64,000 bases of DNA, from positions 32,368 to 96,367 of the forward strand of contig CANKZU010000012.1 of the NCBI GenBank assembly GCA_947488615.1, written 5' to 3'. The stretch comes from an uncultured Aurantimonas sp. GTDB taxonomy: Bacteria > Pseudomonadota > Alphaproteobacteria > Rhizobiales > Rhizobiaceae. The translations under genes were made by a program, and so were the position numbers. Of the stretch, positions 36,859 to 46,143 are shown piece after piece. The notes beneath the pieces are model-generated. The model had not been told where the DNA came from. It ran no database searches and was given only the letters and a program-made list of their open reading frames with translations. Every line of letters starts with the position of its first letter. Within the stretch, counting starts at the first letter, position 1.

Positions 36859-39654
36859 TCAGCCCGCCGCTGCGAGCATCGTGGGGGCTGCGATCGCGGG
36901 GCCCGCCATCATCTCGACGACAGCCTGACCCTCGATCGGTCTGGCGAACAGATAGCCTTGGCCGTCATCGCATCCCGACAAGCGCAGCATCGCGGCCTGC
37001 TCGGGCGTCTCGATGCCTTCCGCGATGGTGCGGATAGCCAGCCCGTCGGCCAGGGTAATGATCGAACGCAGCACCGCGATCGAGTGATTGCTGGTCAGAA
37101 TATCCGTCACGAAGCTGCGGTCGATCTTGATCTTCGCGATCGGAAAACGGTGGAGATAGCCGAGCGACGAATAGCCGGTGCCGAAATCATCGAGCGCGAA
37201 GCTGGCGCCGATCGCCAACAGCTCGTCGAAGATCGGCTTCAGGCCGTCGCTCTCCTCGACAAAGGCGGATTCGGTGATTTCCAGCTCCAAACGCTCGGGC
37301 GGCAGGCCGGATATCTCCAGCGCATGGCGGACGGCCGCGACCAGATCGCCGGTCTCGAACTGAATCGCGGAAACGTTGACCGCAATCTTGATCGGCAAGG
37401 GCCAGCCCATGGCTTCGCGGCAGGCGGTATCGAGCACCCAGCCGCCCAGCCGATGGATCAGGCCCATTTCCTCGGCGACCGGAATGAAATCCACCGGCGA
37501 CACGAAGCCGCGCTTTGGGTGTAGCCAACGCACGAGGGCTTCGGCCCCGACGATTTTCCCGGACGACAGACAAAATTGCGGCTGGTAGACGACGCGGAAT
37601 TCGTTGTTCTCGAACGCCTGACCCAAATCCTGCTCGAGTTTCAGCCGCTCCAGCCGGGCGCCATCCATGAAGGGCTCGAAGGCGACGACCTGCTCGGTGG
37701 ATGATTGCTTGGCGCGATACAGCGCCACATCGGCGTGGCGCATCAGCGACGTCACCGTCGCCTCCTGGCCATCCCACCAGCTGATCCCGACGCTGGTACC
37801 GACGCCGATACGGTGCCCGGACAGGAAAAACGGTTGGCAGATCGCCTCCACCAGCGAAGCAGCCAGCGATTGCGCGGTTTGAAGGCCCGCCGCCGGGACG
37901 ACGGCGGTGAACTCGTCACCACCGGTCCTGGCAATCAGCAACGCCGTGGCCAGTATTTCCTGGGCTCGACGCGCCGTCTCCTTGAGCACCTCATCCCCGA
38001 TCGCATGACCGAGCGCGTCGTTGACGGCCTTGAAGCGATCGAGATCGAAGGACAGAAGCGCCACCCCGCCCTCCGGCGGCCGGCTCAAAATGTCTTCCAA
38101 TCCTTGCTCGAGGGCGCGACGATTGGACAGGCCCGTCAGGCTGTCGTGCAGCGCCATGAACCGTATCCGGTCATGCGCCTTATGACGCGCGGTGATGTCG
38201 CGCAGTGTCAGCGTGGCGTAGACGATGTCGCCGGACGCCTCCCCCGCCTGATCGGCGACACCCGACAGCCAGAACGGGACGATCGAATACTCCACCACCC
38301 GCTCTCCGCCTGTGGCGAGATGCAGCACATGCACGGCCGGTTTGCCGGGGCCCTCGCCGCGTTCGAACGCCGCGACGATATCTGCGACATGTCGTCCGAT
38401 CTGTGGCGGCAATTCGTCCAGCCGGCTCGCGCTCTGGACGCCGAGAAGCTCCAGTGCCTCACGGTTGATGCGGGTGACTTGCAGACGTTCGTTGAGGATC
38501 GCGACGCCGTGAAATCCATCGTCGAGGACGCGCTCGAGGACGCTCTGGCTGTTGGCGGCCTGGGTCCTGGCGATCCACAGCCGGACGCGGCGAAGACCGA
38601 ACTCGCGGAAAAGCACCCAGATGGAACAGGCAGCCAGTAGCACGTGGATGACAGCGGTTTCCACGACGATCGCATGGCCGTTCTGCAGGTAAAGGGCTAG
38701 CACTTCAGTCGTGACGGCAAGACCGACAAGGACGGCGATCGCATAGCGGGAGGACAGACGAAACGCGCAGGCGAACACGATGAATGCCATCCCGGCCAGC
38801 ACGAACCAGGGCGTTGCGAGGATCGTCAAAGCTCGCTCCTGAAGCAGCGACTCCGTCGCCAGCGCGATCACCGTGGCGCCGGAAACGACTCCGTGGGCCG
38901 GAACCGGGAAGAGGTCGCGGAGTTCGATCGCGCTGGCACCGACGATCAGGGTTTTTCCCGCGAGCGCATCGGCGTCGATCCGTCCACGCAGCAGATCGAC
39001 ATAGGAAACGCGCGGCAACCGCTCGGCGGCAATTGCATAATCGATGCCGAACAGGCCTGTCCCACCCTCGCGATCGGCCAGCAGGGACGGCATCGAGGTC
39101 AGCGTCTCTCCGTTTAGAGCGATAGCGAACGGAAATCGTCTGACCTGTCCGTCGCCATCCACCGGGACGTTGACGCCGCCCGGCCAGGAATTTCGCAACA
39201 AAAGCTCGATCGGCAATGAGGCGCGCATGGCCATGCCCGCCGCCGTATCGGCCTGGACGAAGGCTGCGAGAAAGGTCTCGATCCCGGTCTCGGCGAGGGC
39301 CGCGGCGAAAGCCCGGTCCTGTTCCGGCGTAGATTCGGTGCTGAAGTCGATGTCGAACGCGACGCGGGCCGCGCCGGCGCGCTCAGCCGCCCGCAGGAGA
39401 TCGCCATGCAATCGCCGCGGCCAGGGCCAAACGCCGATTTCGGCGAGGCTCCTGGCATCGATGTCGACGAGGACAACATCGCCGGTCGGCGCTATCGACT
39501 GGCTCTGGAAACGCAATTCGGCAAGACCATCGTCCACCGTTCGCAAGAACCCGGACAGGCTAGCGAATAGGATCGCGGCGGCGACGAGGAGTCCCCCCGC
39601 CCCGCCCCGCAGCACTATCGGATTCCGCTTACCGATGGGTGGAAACCAAGCCAT
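36859..39654 (-). CDS. CHASE2-PAS-GGDEF-EAL membrane protein (c-di-GMP turnover)
   Basis: A 931-aa signalling protein. A first hydrophobic helix (about residues 18-38) leads to a periplasmic CHASE2 domain (to about 270: VVLVDIDARSLAEIGVWPWPR, FPVPAHGVVSGATVIA). Three short membrane helices (about 280-345) and a PAS-like region follow. The GGDEF domain has an intact RTGGDEF. The EAL domain has GAEALVRW, NVSAIQFETG, ELEITESAF and DDFGTGYSSL. Both catalytic motifs look active, so it could make or degrade c-di-GMP. The FecR-domain gene lies 41 bp upstream in the same direction. Confidence 0.92.
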   Translation of the reverse strand: MAWFPPIGKRNPIVLRGGAGGLLVAAAILFASLSGFLRTVDDGLAELRFQSQSIAPTGDVVLVDIDARSLAEIGVWPWPRRLHGDLLRAAERAGAARVAFDIDFSTESTPEQDRAFAAALAETGIETFLAAFVQADTAAGMAMRASLPIELLLRNSWPGGVNVPVDGDGQVRRFPFAIALNGETLTSMPSLLADREGGTGLFGIDYAIAAERLPRVSYVDLLRGRIDADALAGKTLIVGASAIELRDLFPVPAHGVVSGATVIALATESLLQERALTILATPWFVLAGMAFIVFACAFRLSSRYAIAVLVGLAVTTEVLALYLQNGHAIVVETAVIHVLLAACSIWVLFREFGLRRVRLWIARTQAANSQSVLERVLDDGFHGVAILNERLQVTRINREALELLGVQSASRLDELPPQIGRHVADIVAAFERGEGPGKPAVHVLHLATGGERVVEYSIVPFWLSGVADQAGEASGDIVYATLTLRDITARHKAHDRIRFMALHDSLTGLSNRRALEQGLEDILSRPPEGGVALLSFDLDRFKAVNDALGHAIGDEVLKETARRAQEILATALLIARTGGDEFTAVVPAAGLQTAQSLAASLVEAICQPFFLSGHRIGVGTSVGISWWDGQEATVTSLMRHADVALYRAKQSSTEQVVAFEPFMDGARLERLKLEQDLGQAFENNEFRVVYQPQFCLSSGKIVGAEALVRWLHPKRGFVSPVDFIPVAEEMGLIHRLGGWVLDTACREAMGWPLPIKIAVNVSAIQFETGDLVAAVRHALEISGLPPERLELEITESAFVEESDGLKPIFDELLAIGASFALDDFGTGYSSLGYLHRFPIAKIKIDRSFVTDILTSNHSIAVLRSIITLADGLAIRTIAEGIETPEQAAMLRLSGCDDGQGYLFARPIEGQAVVEMMAGPAIAAPTMLAAAG

Positions 39655-39695
39655 TCGTATCCCTGCAAGAGGCCATGAGAACGATAGGGCGGAGC

Positions 39696-40778
39696 TTATT
39701 TCTTGCCGTTACCGCCACCATTGCCGCCACCATTGCCACCGCCGTTGCCGCCACCATTGCCACCGCCGTTGCCGCCACCATTGCCGCCGCCATTGCCGCC
39801 GCCGTTGCCACCACCGTTTCCACCACCATTGCCGCCGCCGTTGCCACCACCATTGCCGCCGCCGTTTCCATCACCGTTACCGCCGCCGTTGCCACCGCCG
39901 TTACCGCCACCATTGCCGCCGCCGTTACCGCCGCCGTTTCCACCACCATTGCCGCCGCCGTTTCCACCACCGTTACCGCCGCCATTGCCACCGCCGTTAC
40001 CGCCACCATTGCCACCGCCGTTTCCGCCGCCGTTACCGCCGCCATTGCCACGTCCTCCGGAGCGGGACTCGGCCTTGTTCCCCCTGGCCTCGCCATTTTC
40101 CCTGCCCTTGCCCTTGTTTATGTCCGACTTCGGCCCGGTCCGTCCGTCGGCCTTGAAATCAGCCAGGTCGCGACCGAGAGGTGCCACGGCGGACGGGGCG
40201 GGCTTGCCTGGGCGAACACCGGGAGCGTTCTTTCCCGCGGTCGCCAATCCCGCGCTGGATGCGGCGACGCTGGCCGACTGTCCTGCGCCGATCGCAGCCT
40301 TTTCACCGCTGCGCAAATCGCTCACCTGAACCAGTCCGCTCGACACATCGATGCTGGTGGTGGATTGGGAGACATCCACAGTGAAGGTCGTTCCCTTGAC
40401 GACAGCCGCCATATACGGCGTTTCGACGCGGAAATGCGGCCGCCGGCGCTTCTCGACGTCGAATTCAATGCTGCCTACCTGCTGAACGACGCGGGTCTTG
40501 CGGTTGGAGCGCGAGGGCGCCACGACCGCGACAGTGCTGGGCGCCAGCGACATGACGTTGTTATCGCCGGCAAGCCGCACCCGGCCGTTCCGCGAGGTTT
40601 CGACGGTAACGCCCTCGGGGACCGCCATATCCGCGGTGAGCCGCACGGGGTCCTTTCCGACCTCGAGCGCCCAGGCTCTGCCCGAAATCCGCTCGACGAC
40701 CCATTCGCCAGCGAACGAACTCTGGACAGGAGCCAGAGAAAGAGCACCCGCCACGAGGAAGAAAAGCACCTTACGCAT
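39696..40778 (-). CDS. Secreted FecR-domain protein with an (NGGG)n tail
   Basis: A signal peptide (MRKVLFFLVAGALSLAPVQSSFA-GEW) is followed by a FecR domain at about residues 35-160 (NVMSLAPSTVAVV, VETPYMAAVVKGTTFTVDV, GLVQVSDLRSGE). After a Pro/Ala/Lys linker comes a tail of about 28 NGGG tetrapeptides with one GDG variant, ending NGKK. The tail should be flexible. FecR-domain proteins paired with CHASE2 enzymes are common in Alphaproteobacteria; the FecR part may be the periplasmic partner of the CHASE2 domain. The ATG at 40778 is preferred to one seven codons earlier. Confidence 0.87.
   Translation of the reverse strand: MRKVLFFLVAGALSLAPVQSSFAGEWVVERISGRAWALEVGKDPVRLTADMAVPEGVTVETSRNGRVRLAGDNNVMSLAPSTVAVVAPSRSNRKTRVVQQVGSIEFDVEKRRRPHFRVETPYMAAVVKGTTFTVDVSQSTTSIDVSSGLVQVSDLRSGEKAAIGAGQSASVAASSAGLATAGKNAPGVRPGKPAPSAVAPLGRDLADFKADGRTGPKSDINKGKGRENGEARGNKAESRSGGRGNGGGNGGGNGGGNGGGNGGGNGGGNGGGNGGGNGGGNGGGNGGGNGGGNGGGNGGGNGDGNGGGNGGGNGGGNGGGNGGGNGGGNGGGNGGGNGGGNGGGNGGGNGGGNGGGNGKK
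39704..40050. repeat. 12-bp tandem array encoding (Asn-Gly-Gly-Gly)n
   Basis: About 28 in-frame 12-bp units of the type GCCACCATTGCC/GCCGCCGTTGCC (plus-strand reading), varying only at third positions and once as a Gly-to-Asp change. The purity and period suggest growth and shrinkage by slippage, with selection kept at the protein level. It is not a CRISPR: there are no spacers. Confidence 0.95.
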
Positions 40779-40992
40779 GGTAAATCCCGTCAACATCAAA
40801 AGACGGTCGACCGTGCCGCATGCACGTTACGGGCGAGTAAATCGGGACGGCAAAATGATTGGTAATCCCCGAATGAAATCGGTGGCCGACTACTCATATC
40901 TCCGACATCCGACTATGGATGTCGCGGCCAGCGTCAGCCCCCGCAGACCGCTGCGGCGACGGAAGCCGTGGCCTCACGGCGGCAGCCTCGCC

Positions 40993-42024
40993 TCACCGTA
41001 TCGCCGGCACCTGACCCAGCGGAATCACGCCGGCCGAGAGGTTGCCGTCGCGCAGGCTGAGCGCGACGATGTTGCGGCCGTTGTCCTGACGGCCGACGAA
41101 GCCGATCGCCGAGGCGAGCGATTGGGCGACGGATTTGAGCTGCGGCGCCGCCTCGGCGACCAGCGCCGCGATCCGCTGCGGGTCGGCGACGGCGAGTTCG
41201 AAATCACCGGACAGAATCCCATCCGCCGCGACCATGAAATCGCCCGAGAGCTCGGCGCTTGCGTCACCGAGATCGAGCTTCAGCGAGCGCAGCGTGCCCG
41301 CGCGGCCGGCCAGTGCCTCGCCAATCGTGTGCCCATCCATATGACCCGCGAGCCAGTCGGCGGCACCGGTAATCGTCAGGTCGGCGCTAGCGTCGAATGC
41401 CGGCAAGGCGGGCGCGTCCGGTGCGAGGACGCGTCCGTCCGCGCCGGACACGGCAATGTCGAGATCGCCGTCGCGGCGGCGCGCATGTGCCTCGAACCGG
41501 CCGGCCTCGAACAGCGGCAGACGGCCGGCGGCCGGCTGCGCCAGCGCCACCACCGGCCGGTCGGCGACCAGCGCGAACTGGTCCATTCCGTCGCTCCAGA
41601 AGCTGGCGCTCGCCTGGGCCAGTTGCCAGCGAATGTCGAGCGGCGGCGTCTGCTGCGCGTCGACGATCAACGGGCTGTCGAGTTCCGCGACGACGCGATT
41701 CGGCCGGTAGATCTGGGCGGCGGTTCGAAGCGCTCCGGCGGTGGCGCGCAAGCCCTGTCCGCGCGCGTCGCCCGGCGCCTCGATGGTGACCGCGTCGCAA
41801 CGAAGGCCGAGCCGGAACGGATAGCCGAAAGCGGCGCGCCCTGGGCAGCCGATCTCGGTGCCTTGCACGCGGGCGTCCGCGATCAGGCGCGTGACCTGCG
41901 CCTCGAGCTGACCGGCGAGGTAGTACCATGCGCCGCTGAGGCCGCCGGCGATCAGCAGCGCCACGACGGCGACCCAGACATAGGCGCGTCCCGCTTTCGA
42001 TGTCTTCCCGCTTGACGCCGCCAT
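40993..42024 (-). CDS. DUF2125 domain membrane-anchored protein
   Basis: A 343-aa protein with one N-terminal membrane helix (AYVWVAVVALLIAGGLSGAWYYL is split here as AYVWVAVVALL and IAGGLSGAWYYL) and a large periplasmic part: EIGCPGRAAFGYPFRLGLRC, then repeated strand-rich segments ending in IGFVGRQDNGRNIVALSLRDG. These fit DUF2125, a family common in rhizobia and of unknown function. The ATG at 42024 follows AAGGG. It is divergent from the ChaC-like gene, 60 bp away. Confidence 0.87.
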   Translation of the reverse strand: MAASSGKTSKAGRAYVWVAVVALLIAGGLSGAWYYLAGQLEAQVTRLIADARVQGTEIGCPGRAAFGYPFRLGLRCDAVTIEAPGDARGQGLRATAGALRTAAQIYRPNRVVAELDSPLIVDAQQTPPLDIRWQLAQASASFWSDGMDQFALVADRPVVALAQPAAGRLPLFEAGRFEAHARRRDGDLDIAVSGADGRVLAPDAPALPAFDASADLTITGAADWLAGHMDGHTIGEALAGRAGTLRSLKLDLGDASAELSGDFMVAADGILSGDFELAVADPQRIAALVAEAAPQLKSVAQSLASAIGFVGRQDNGRNIVALSLRDGNLSAGVIPLGQVPAIR

Positions 42025-42084
42025 GCCATTACCCTTTGTGAGCCCCGGTCGGGCAAAACCGACGGACGGGGCATTTTGAGGGCA

Positions 42085-42597
42085 ATGGACGATTTCTGGG
42101 TGTTTGGCTACGGCTCGCTGATCTGGCGGCCTGGCTTCGAATTCGAGGAGCGGGTCAAGGCGCGCCTGGCCGGCTATCACCGTTCGCTCTGCGTGCGCTC
42201 CTTCGTGCATCGCGGCACGCCCGAGCGGCCGGGCCTGGTCTTCGGCCTCGACCGGGGCGGCTCCTGCGTCGGCATGGCGTTCCGCGTCAGGGGAGAGATG
42301 CGGGAGGCGGTGGTCGACTATCTGCGGGCGCGCGAACTCGTCACCCATGTCTATCGCGAGCAGACCCTGCCGGTGCGCCTCACCGACGGGCGCAATTTGC
42401 GCGCTCTGACTTATGTGGTCGATCGCGGCCACAGCCAATATGCCGGCCGCGTGACCGCCGAGCATGCCGCCACGCTGGTTCGCCGCTCGCACGGTCAGTC
42501 CGGCGCAAACGTCGACTATGTGACCAGCGCTCTCGACCATATTCGCGAGTTGGGGCTGACGGACCGCTGGCTGGAGGACGTCGTCGCCCGGCTATAA
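42085..42597 (+). CDS. ChaC-like gamma-glutamylcyclotransferase
   Basis: A 170-aa protein beginning with the family hallmark FWVFGYGSLIWRPGF, then RLAGYHRSLCVRSFVHRGTPERPGLV and GLDRGGSCVGMAFRV. The catalytic Glu is expected in the stretch around YLRARELVTHVYRE. ChaC-type enzymes release 5-oxoproline from glutathione. The ATG at 42085 follows GAGG. The genomic setting gives no further hint. Confidence 0.9.
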   Translation: MDDFWVFGYGSLIWRPGFEFEERVKARLAGYHRSLCVRSFVHRGTPERPGLVFGLDRGGSCVGMAFRVRGEMREAVVDYLRARELVTHVYREQTLPVRLTDGRNLRALTYVVDRGHSQYAGRVTAEHAATLVRRSHGQSGANVDYVTSALDHIRELGLTDRWLEDVVARL

Positions 42598-42623
42598 GGA
42601 TCGGGCCGGCGGCGCTAGGCGCG

Positions 42624-43385
42624 TCAGGTGCCCACGCGGGACGGTTCTGGCGGCAGATAGCCGTCGCGATCTTGGGCTTCGGCCAAAAGGTCGTTGGACC
42701 GGGTCTCGATCGCGTGGCGGAGCCGGTCGAGAAAATCGACACGGGACAAGCCCGGCTCGATCGGCTCAAGTATATCCGCCCGAATTGTCCCCGGGCGGCG
42801 GATGAACCGGCGGCGGGGCCAATACAGGCCGGAATTCAGCGCCACCGGTATAACGGGAAGGTCCAACGCCTCGTAGAGGCGGAACACGCCTTGGCGATAG
42901 TCAGCCTCGGCGCCCGGCGCCGTCCGAGTGCCTTCCGGGAAAATGACGATCTGGCGACCCTCCGCCACGGCTTTTTGGGCTCCTTCGATCATTGAGGCGA
43001 CAGCCCCCCCGCGACGCGCCCGGTCGACCGGGATCATCGCCATGCGCCTGAGGTACCAGCCGAAGAACGGGATCGCGAGCAGCTCCTTCTTGAGGATGAA
43101 GGTCGGCCGGTCGAGATCGGGCAAAAGCGCGAAGACATCCCAGAACGACTGGTGCTTCGCCGCGATGATCGCCGCGGCGTGCGGGACGTTCTGCTTGCCG
43201 GTAATCGACGCGCGGATGCCGGCGACATGCTTCAGCAGCCAGAGGCTGGACCGCGCCCAGTTCTTGACGATCCCCCAAGCCTTCGCCTCGGAGATCACGA
43301 AGAAGACCGGCGAGAACAGCAGCAATTGGCCGATGAGGTTGAGATAGAACAGGGCGTTGAAGGCGAGCGAACGCAGCATGGTCAT
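42624..43385 (-). CDS. 1-Acyl-sn-glycerol-3-phosphate acyltransferase (PlsC family)
   Basis: A 253-aa membrane-associated acyltransferase. It has an N-terminal hydrophobic helix (LFYLNLIGQLLLFSPVFFV), the HX4D motif in AAKHQSFWD, KKELLAIPFFGWYLRRM, the second motif IVIFPEGTRT, and VIPVALNSGLYWPRR. It makes phosphatidic acid in phospholipid synthesis. Two ATGs, 43385 and 43379, are both possible. The YdcF gene lies upstream on the same strand. Confidence 0.92.
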   Translation of the reverse strand: MTMLRSLAFNALFYLNLIGQLLLFSPVFFVISEAKAWGIVKNWARSSLWLLKHVAGIRASITGKQNVPHAAAIIAAKHQSFWDVFALLPDLDRPTFILKKELLAIPFFGWYLRRMAMIPVDRARRGGAVASMIEGAQKAVAEGRQIVIFPEGTRTAPGAEADYRQGVFRLYEALDLPVIPVALNSGLYWPRRRFIRRPGTIRADILEPIEPGLSRVDFLDRLRHAIETRSNDLLAEAQDRDGYLPPEPSRVGT

Positions 43386-43537
43386 CGAAGGGATCGCTCC
43401 GGCGGCAATCGGTGAAGGCGCGTGACGCAACGGGGGCCGCTGGGCGTCGCCGGAGGCTTTACGCCGTCAACATCAGAAAATCGAGAGACCCCCCAACTCG
43501 CGGACGGTCCGCACGCGCGGCAATGGCCGATTTTCCG

Positions 43538-44248
43538 TCAGCGATCGATGCGCGCAATGTGGGTGGAGACCGCGTCCGGCTGGCCGAGACCGAGCCTGAA
43601 GCTGACCCGGGCCGCCATCAGTTTGATATATTCGGTGACCAGAACCCGGGCGCCAAGGCCGTTCGGCAATTGGTTGGCGCGCCACAGATCGTCGCGCTGG
43701 ACGGCGTAGGGCGTGACCGAGCGCAGCGTGTCGACGCGTTCGAATTCGCGCAGCGAGCGCGGCATATGATAGTCGCTGGTCACCAGAATCAGATCCTGAA
43801 AGCCGTGTTCGCGCGCCCACCGGCTGGCAATTTCGGCATTGCCCACGGTCGTCAGCGCGGCACGATCGATATCGACGCAGCAGTCGAACCAGGAGGGGTC
43901 GGTGCCGGTCATGCGCGCCAGCGTTTTGGCGCTGGTGTCCGGATTGACACCGCTGATGAGCAGGCGCCGGCCACGTCCTTGCCTGAGCAGGTCGATGGCC
44001 TGATCGATGCGAAGCGCGCCGCCGGTCAAAACCACGATGCCGTCGGCGGATTCCACCTGTCCAGGCTGCGACAGCAGGCTGACCTCCTCGGTGAAACGCA
44101 GGAATCCGCCGGTCAGATATCCCACGACCATCGCGCACAAGGCGGCGAGCCCCAGCATGACGCGCCGCCGGCCAGGCGGGCGCCGCATGCGTCGCGTCAG
44201 CCGAATGCCGTCGGCTTCCGCGTCGGGAGACCAAGCCGCCATCGTCAT
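43538..44248 (-). CDS. YdcF-family (DUF218) membrane protein
   Basis: A 236-aa protein with one membrane helix after a basic N-terminus (RRVMLGLAALCAMVVGYLTGG) and a DUF218 domain: ADGIVVLTGGALRIDQAIDLL, RRLLISGVNPDTSA, TVGNAEIASRWARE, LILVTSDYHMPRSL. The family may act on cell envelope or vancomycin-sensitivity traits in E. coli (SanA, YdcF), but its reaction is uncertain. In rhizobia it often sits between ftsX and plsC, as here. Confidence 0.9.
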   Translation of the reverse strand: MTMAAWSPDAEADGIRLTRRMRRPPGRRRVMLGLAALCAMVVGYLTGGFLRFTEEVSLLSQPGQVESADGIVVLTGGALRIDQAIDLLRQGRGRRLLISGVNPDTSAKTLARMTGTDPSWFDCCVDIDRAALTTVGNAEIASRWAREHGFQDLILVTSDYHMPRSLREFERVDTLRSVTPYAVQRDDLWRANQLPNGLGARVLVTEYIKLMAARVSFRLGLGQPDAVSTHIARIDR

Positions 44249-44337
44249 CTTAGAATTCTCGTCCCTGAATGCGGCATCGTGTGGGCATGACCTTTCCGTG
44301 GCGCTCCGCAGCTTGTGGTAACATGATTAACGTCATC

Positions 44338-45327
44338 TTACCGTTCCACCGGGGACAGCATGTCGATCGCCGCCAGATGGCGCATGACCGTCAGACGAGA
44401 CGTAAACGCGGTTAATCCCCCGACGGTTGCAATGAGCACGACGACCCCGACATAGCCCGTCCAGCCAATGGCAAACGACCCGAACAGCGCGCTGATCTGG
44501 TCGGCTTCCGGGGTCGCGCGGTTGCTTGTCGTCCACACCCCCATGGCGGCGAACAGGACCAGCGCCACGGCCCCGCCGGCCACCGCCCCCAGGAGCCCGA
44601 GGCGCAGGAAATGTCGCTCGAACTCGCCGGCGATGAAGGACGACCGGGCGCCGACGAAATGCAGCACCTCGATGATCTGGCGATTGCCCGACATCGCGCC
44701 GCGCGTAGCGAAAACGACGGTGAGCACCGTTGCGATCAGCACCAGCGTCAGCACCGCGACGCCGACGAACACGGTCGCCCGCGCCATGGTGACGAGGCGC
44801 GACACCCAGGCCCGGTGATCGTCGAGCTCGGCCGCGGGAACCGCGGCCCGCAGCCGCGTCGCCAGCGCGAAGAAATCCGGCGGCGCGTCCTCGTCGATGG
44901 TGATGACCACGAGCCGTGGCACCGGCAGGTCGGCGAGGTCGAGCCCCTCGCCCAGCCACGGCTCCAACAGCCGCGCGGTCGCCGCATCATCGAGGATCGT
45001 CGCATCGGCGATACCTGGCGTCGCCAGCGCCAAATCGCGAATGGTGACGAGCGTCGTCGCCATGTCGAGGCCCTCTTCCGGTTTCACCTGAACGGTGATC
45101 TCCCGCGAGATGTCGTTCTGCCACTGGGACGCGGTGTCGGAGACCAGGGTGACGGCGCCGACCGTCAGGCTGGCGAGAAACGTCATGATGGCGATCACCG
45201 TCATCAGCGCCCGTCCGGCGACGTTCGCCGGCGGCACGATCGGGGTCTGGTGCTCACGGCCCGGCCGCCCGGTGAGGCGCGCGACGAATGCGCGAAAATC
45301 CACCCATCGTTCCGCGAGGTCAGTCAT
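44338..45327 (-). CDS. ftsX: Cell division protein FtsX
   Basis: FtsX is the membrane partner of FtsE, and the complex controls septal peptidoglycan hydrolysis. The 329-aa product has four predicted membrane helices: one near residues 45-65, an extracytoplasmic domain, then three in the C-terminal half (VGVAVLTLVLIATVLTVV, LGLLGAVAGGAVALVLF, WTGYVGVVVLIATVGGL). It also shows VLHFVGARSSFIAGEF. The start at 45327 overlaps ftsE by 8 bp. Confidence 0.93.
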   Translation of the reverse strand: MTDLAERWVDFRAFVARLTGRPGREHQTPIVPPANVAGRALMTVIAIMTFLASLTVGAVTLVSDTASQWQNDISREITVQVKPEEGLDMATTLVTIRDLALATPGIADATILDDAATARLLEPWLGEGLDLADLPVPRLVVITIDEDAPPDFFALATRLRAAVPAAELDDHRAWVSRLVTMARATVFVGVAVLTLVLIATVLTVVFATRGAMSGNRQIIEVLHFVGARSSFIAGEFERHFLRLGLLGAVAGGAVALVLFAAMGVWTTSNRATPEADQISALFGSFAIGWTGYVGVVVLIATVGGLTAFTSRLTVMRHLAAIDMLSPVER

Positions 45328-45979
45328 AGATCTCCAGACGGCCTTCGGCGAGAACAAGGCGGCGGGCGGAGACCTGCTCCATCAGGTCGAGGTCGTGCGT
45401 GGCGATGACCACCGCCGTCCCGGTTCGGTTGAGTTCGAGAAAAAGCCGCAGCAGCCGGCGGGCCAGCGGCGGATCGACATTGCCGGTCGGCTCGTCCGCC
45501 AACAGGATGTCCGGCTGGTCGATCAGCGCGCGGGCGATCGCGGCGCGCTGCTTTTCGCCGCCCGACAGGACCACCGGTGATGCGTTCAGCCGCTCGCCGA
45601 GGCCAACCCATTTGATCAGATCGATGACGTCCTGCCGGTAGGAGGCCTCGTCCTTGCCGCGCACGCGCAGCGGCAGCGCGACATTCTCATAGGTGGTCAG
45701 ATGCTCGAGCAGGCGGAAATCCTGGAAGACGACGCCGATCCGCCGCCGGATCGACGGCAGGTCCTTGCGTGCCAGCGTGGAGGCGTCGCGGCCGAGAACC
45801 GTGATCAGGCCGCGGGTGGGCTTGAGCGCGAGAAACAGCATGCGCAACAGGCTGGTCTTGCCCGCCCCCGACGGGCCGGTGAGGAACTGGAAAGACTGCC
45901 GCTTGACGTCGAAGGAGAGGTCGCGAAGCACTTCCGGCCCCATATCGTATCGCAGCCCGACATTTTCGAACCGAATCAC
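45320..45979 (-). CDS. ftsE: Cell division ATP-binding protein FtsE
   Basis: A 219-aa ABC ATPase: Walker A GPSGAGKTS at residues 35-43, Q-loop VVFQDFRLL, signature VLSGGEKQRAAIARAL, Walker B ILLADEPTGNVD and the H-loop VIATHDLDLM. It starts at GTG (45979) with GGGAG upstream. It is divergent from the DUF3426-like gene, as in other rhizobia. Confidence 0.95.
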   Translation of the reverse strand: MIRFENVGLRYDMGPEVLRDLSFDVKRQSFQFLTGPSGAGKTSLLRMLFLALKPTRGLITVLGRDASTLARKDLPSIRRRIGVVFQDFRLLEHLTTYENVALPLRVRGKDEASYRQDVIDLIKWVGLGERLNASPVVLSGGEKQRAAIARALIDQPDILLADEPTGNVDPPLARRLLRLFLELNRTGTAVVIATHDLDLMEQVSARRLVLAEGRLEIYD

Positions 45980-46143
45980 GTCGGAGCGCTCCCATCTCGT
46001 CGTTGTCGTCCGCGCAGCATGCGTGCGACTGTGTTGTTTGTTGGTCGCGCCGACGTCAACCCCACCCCGCCAACGGCGTGGCTTCACGGTTTGTTAAGCA
46101 TGATTCCTTACCGGTTCCTAAACAAGGCAAGACAGAGGATGCG

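Noticed and set aside
38784..39125. Plus-strand open frames inside the CHASE2-GGDEF-EAL gene
   Set aside because: All are antisense to a 931-codon gene with complete domain motifs.
39703..40329. Poly-proline open frame over the NGGG array, or a CRISPR array
   Set aside because: The repeat is a 12-bp tandem unit without spacers and is read sensibly as the tail of the FecR-domain protein on the minus strand. The Pro-rich reading is its antisense.
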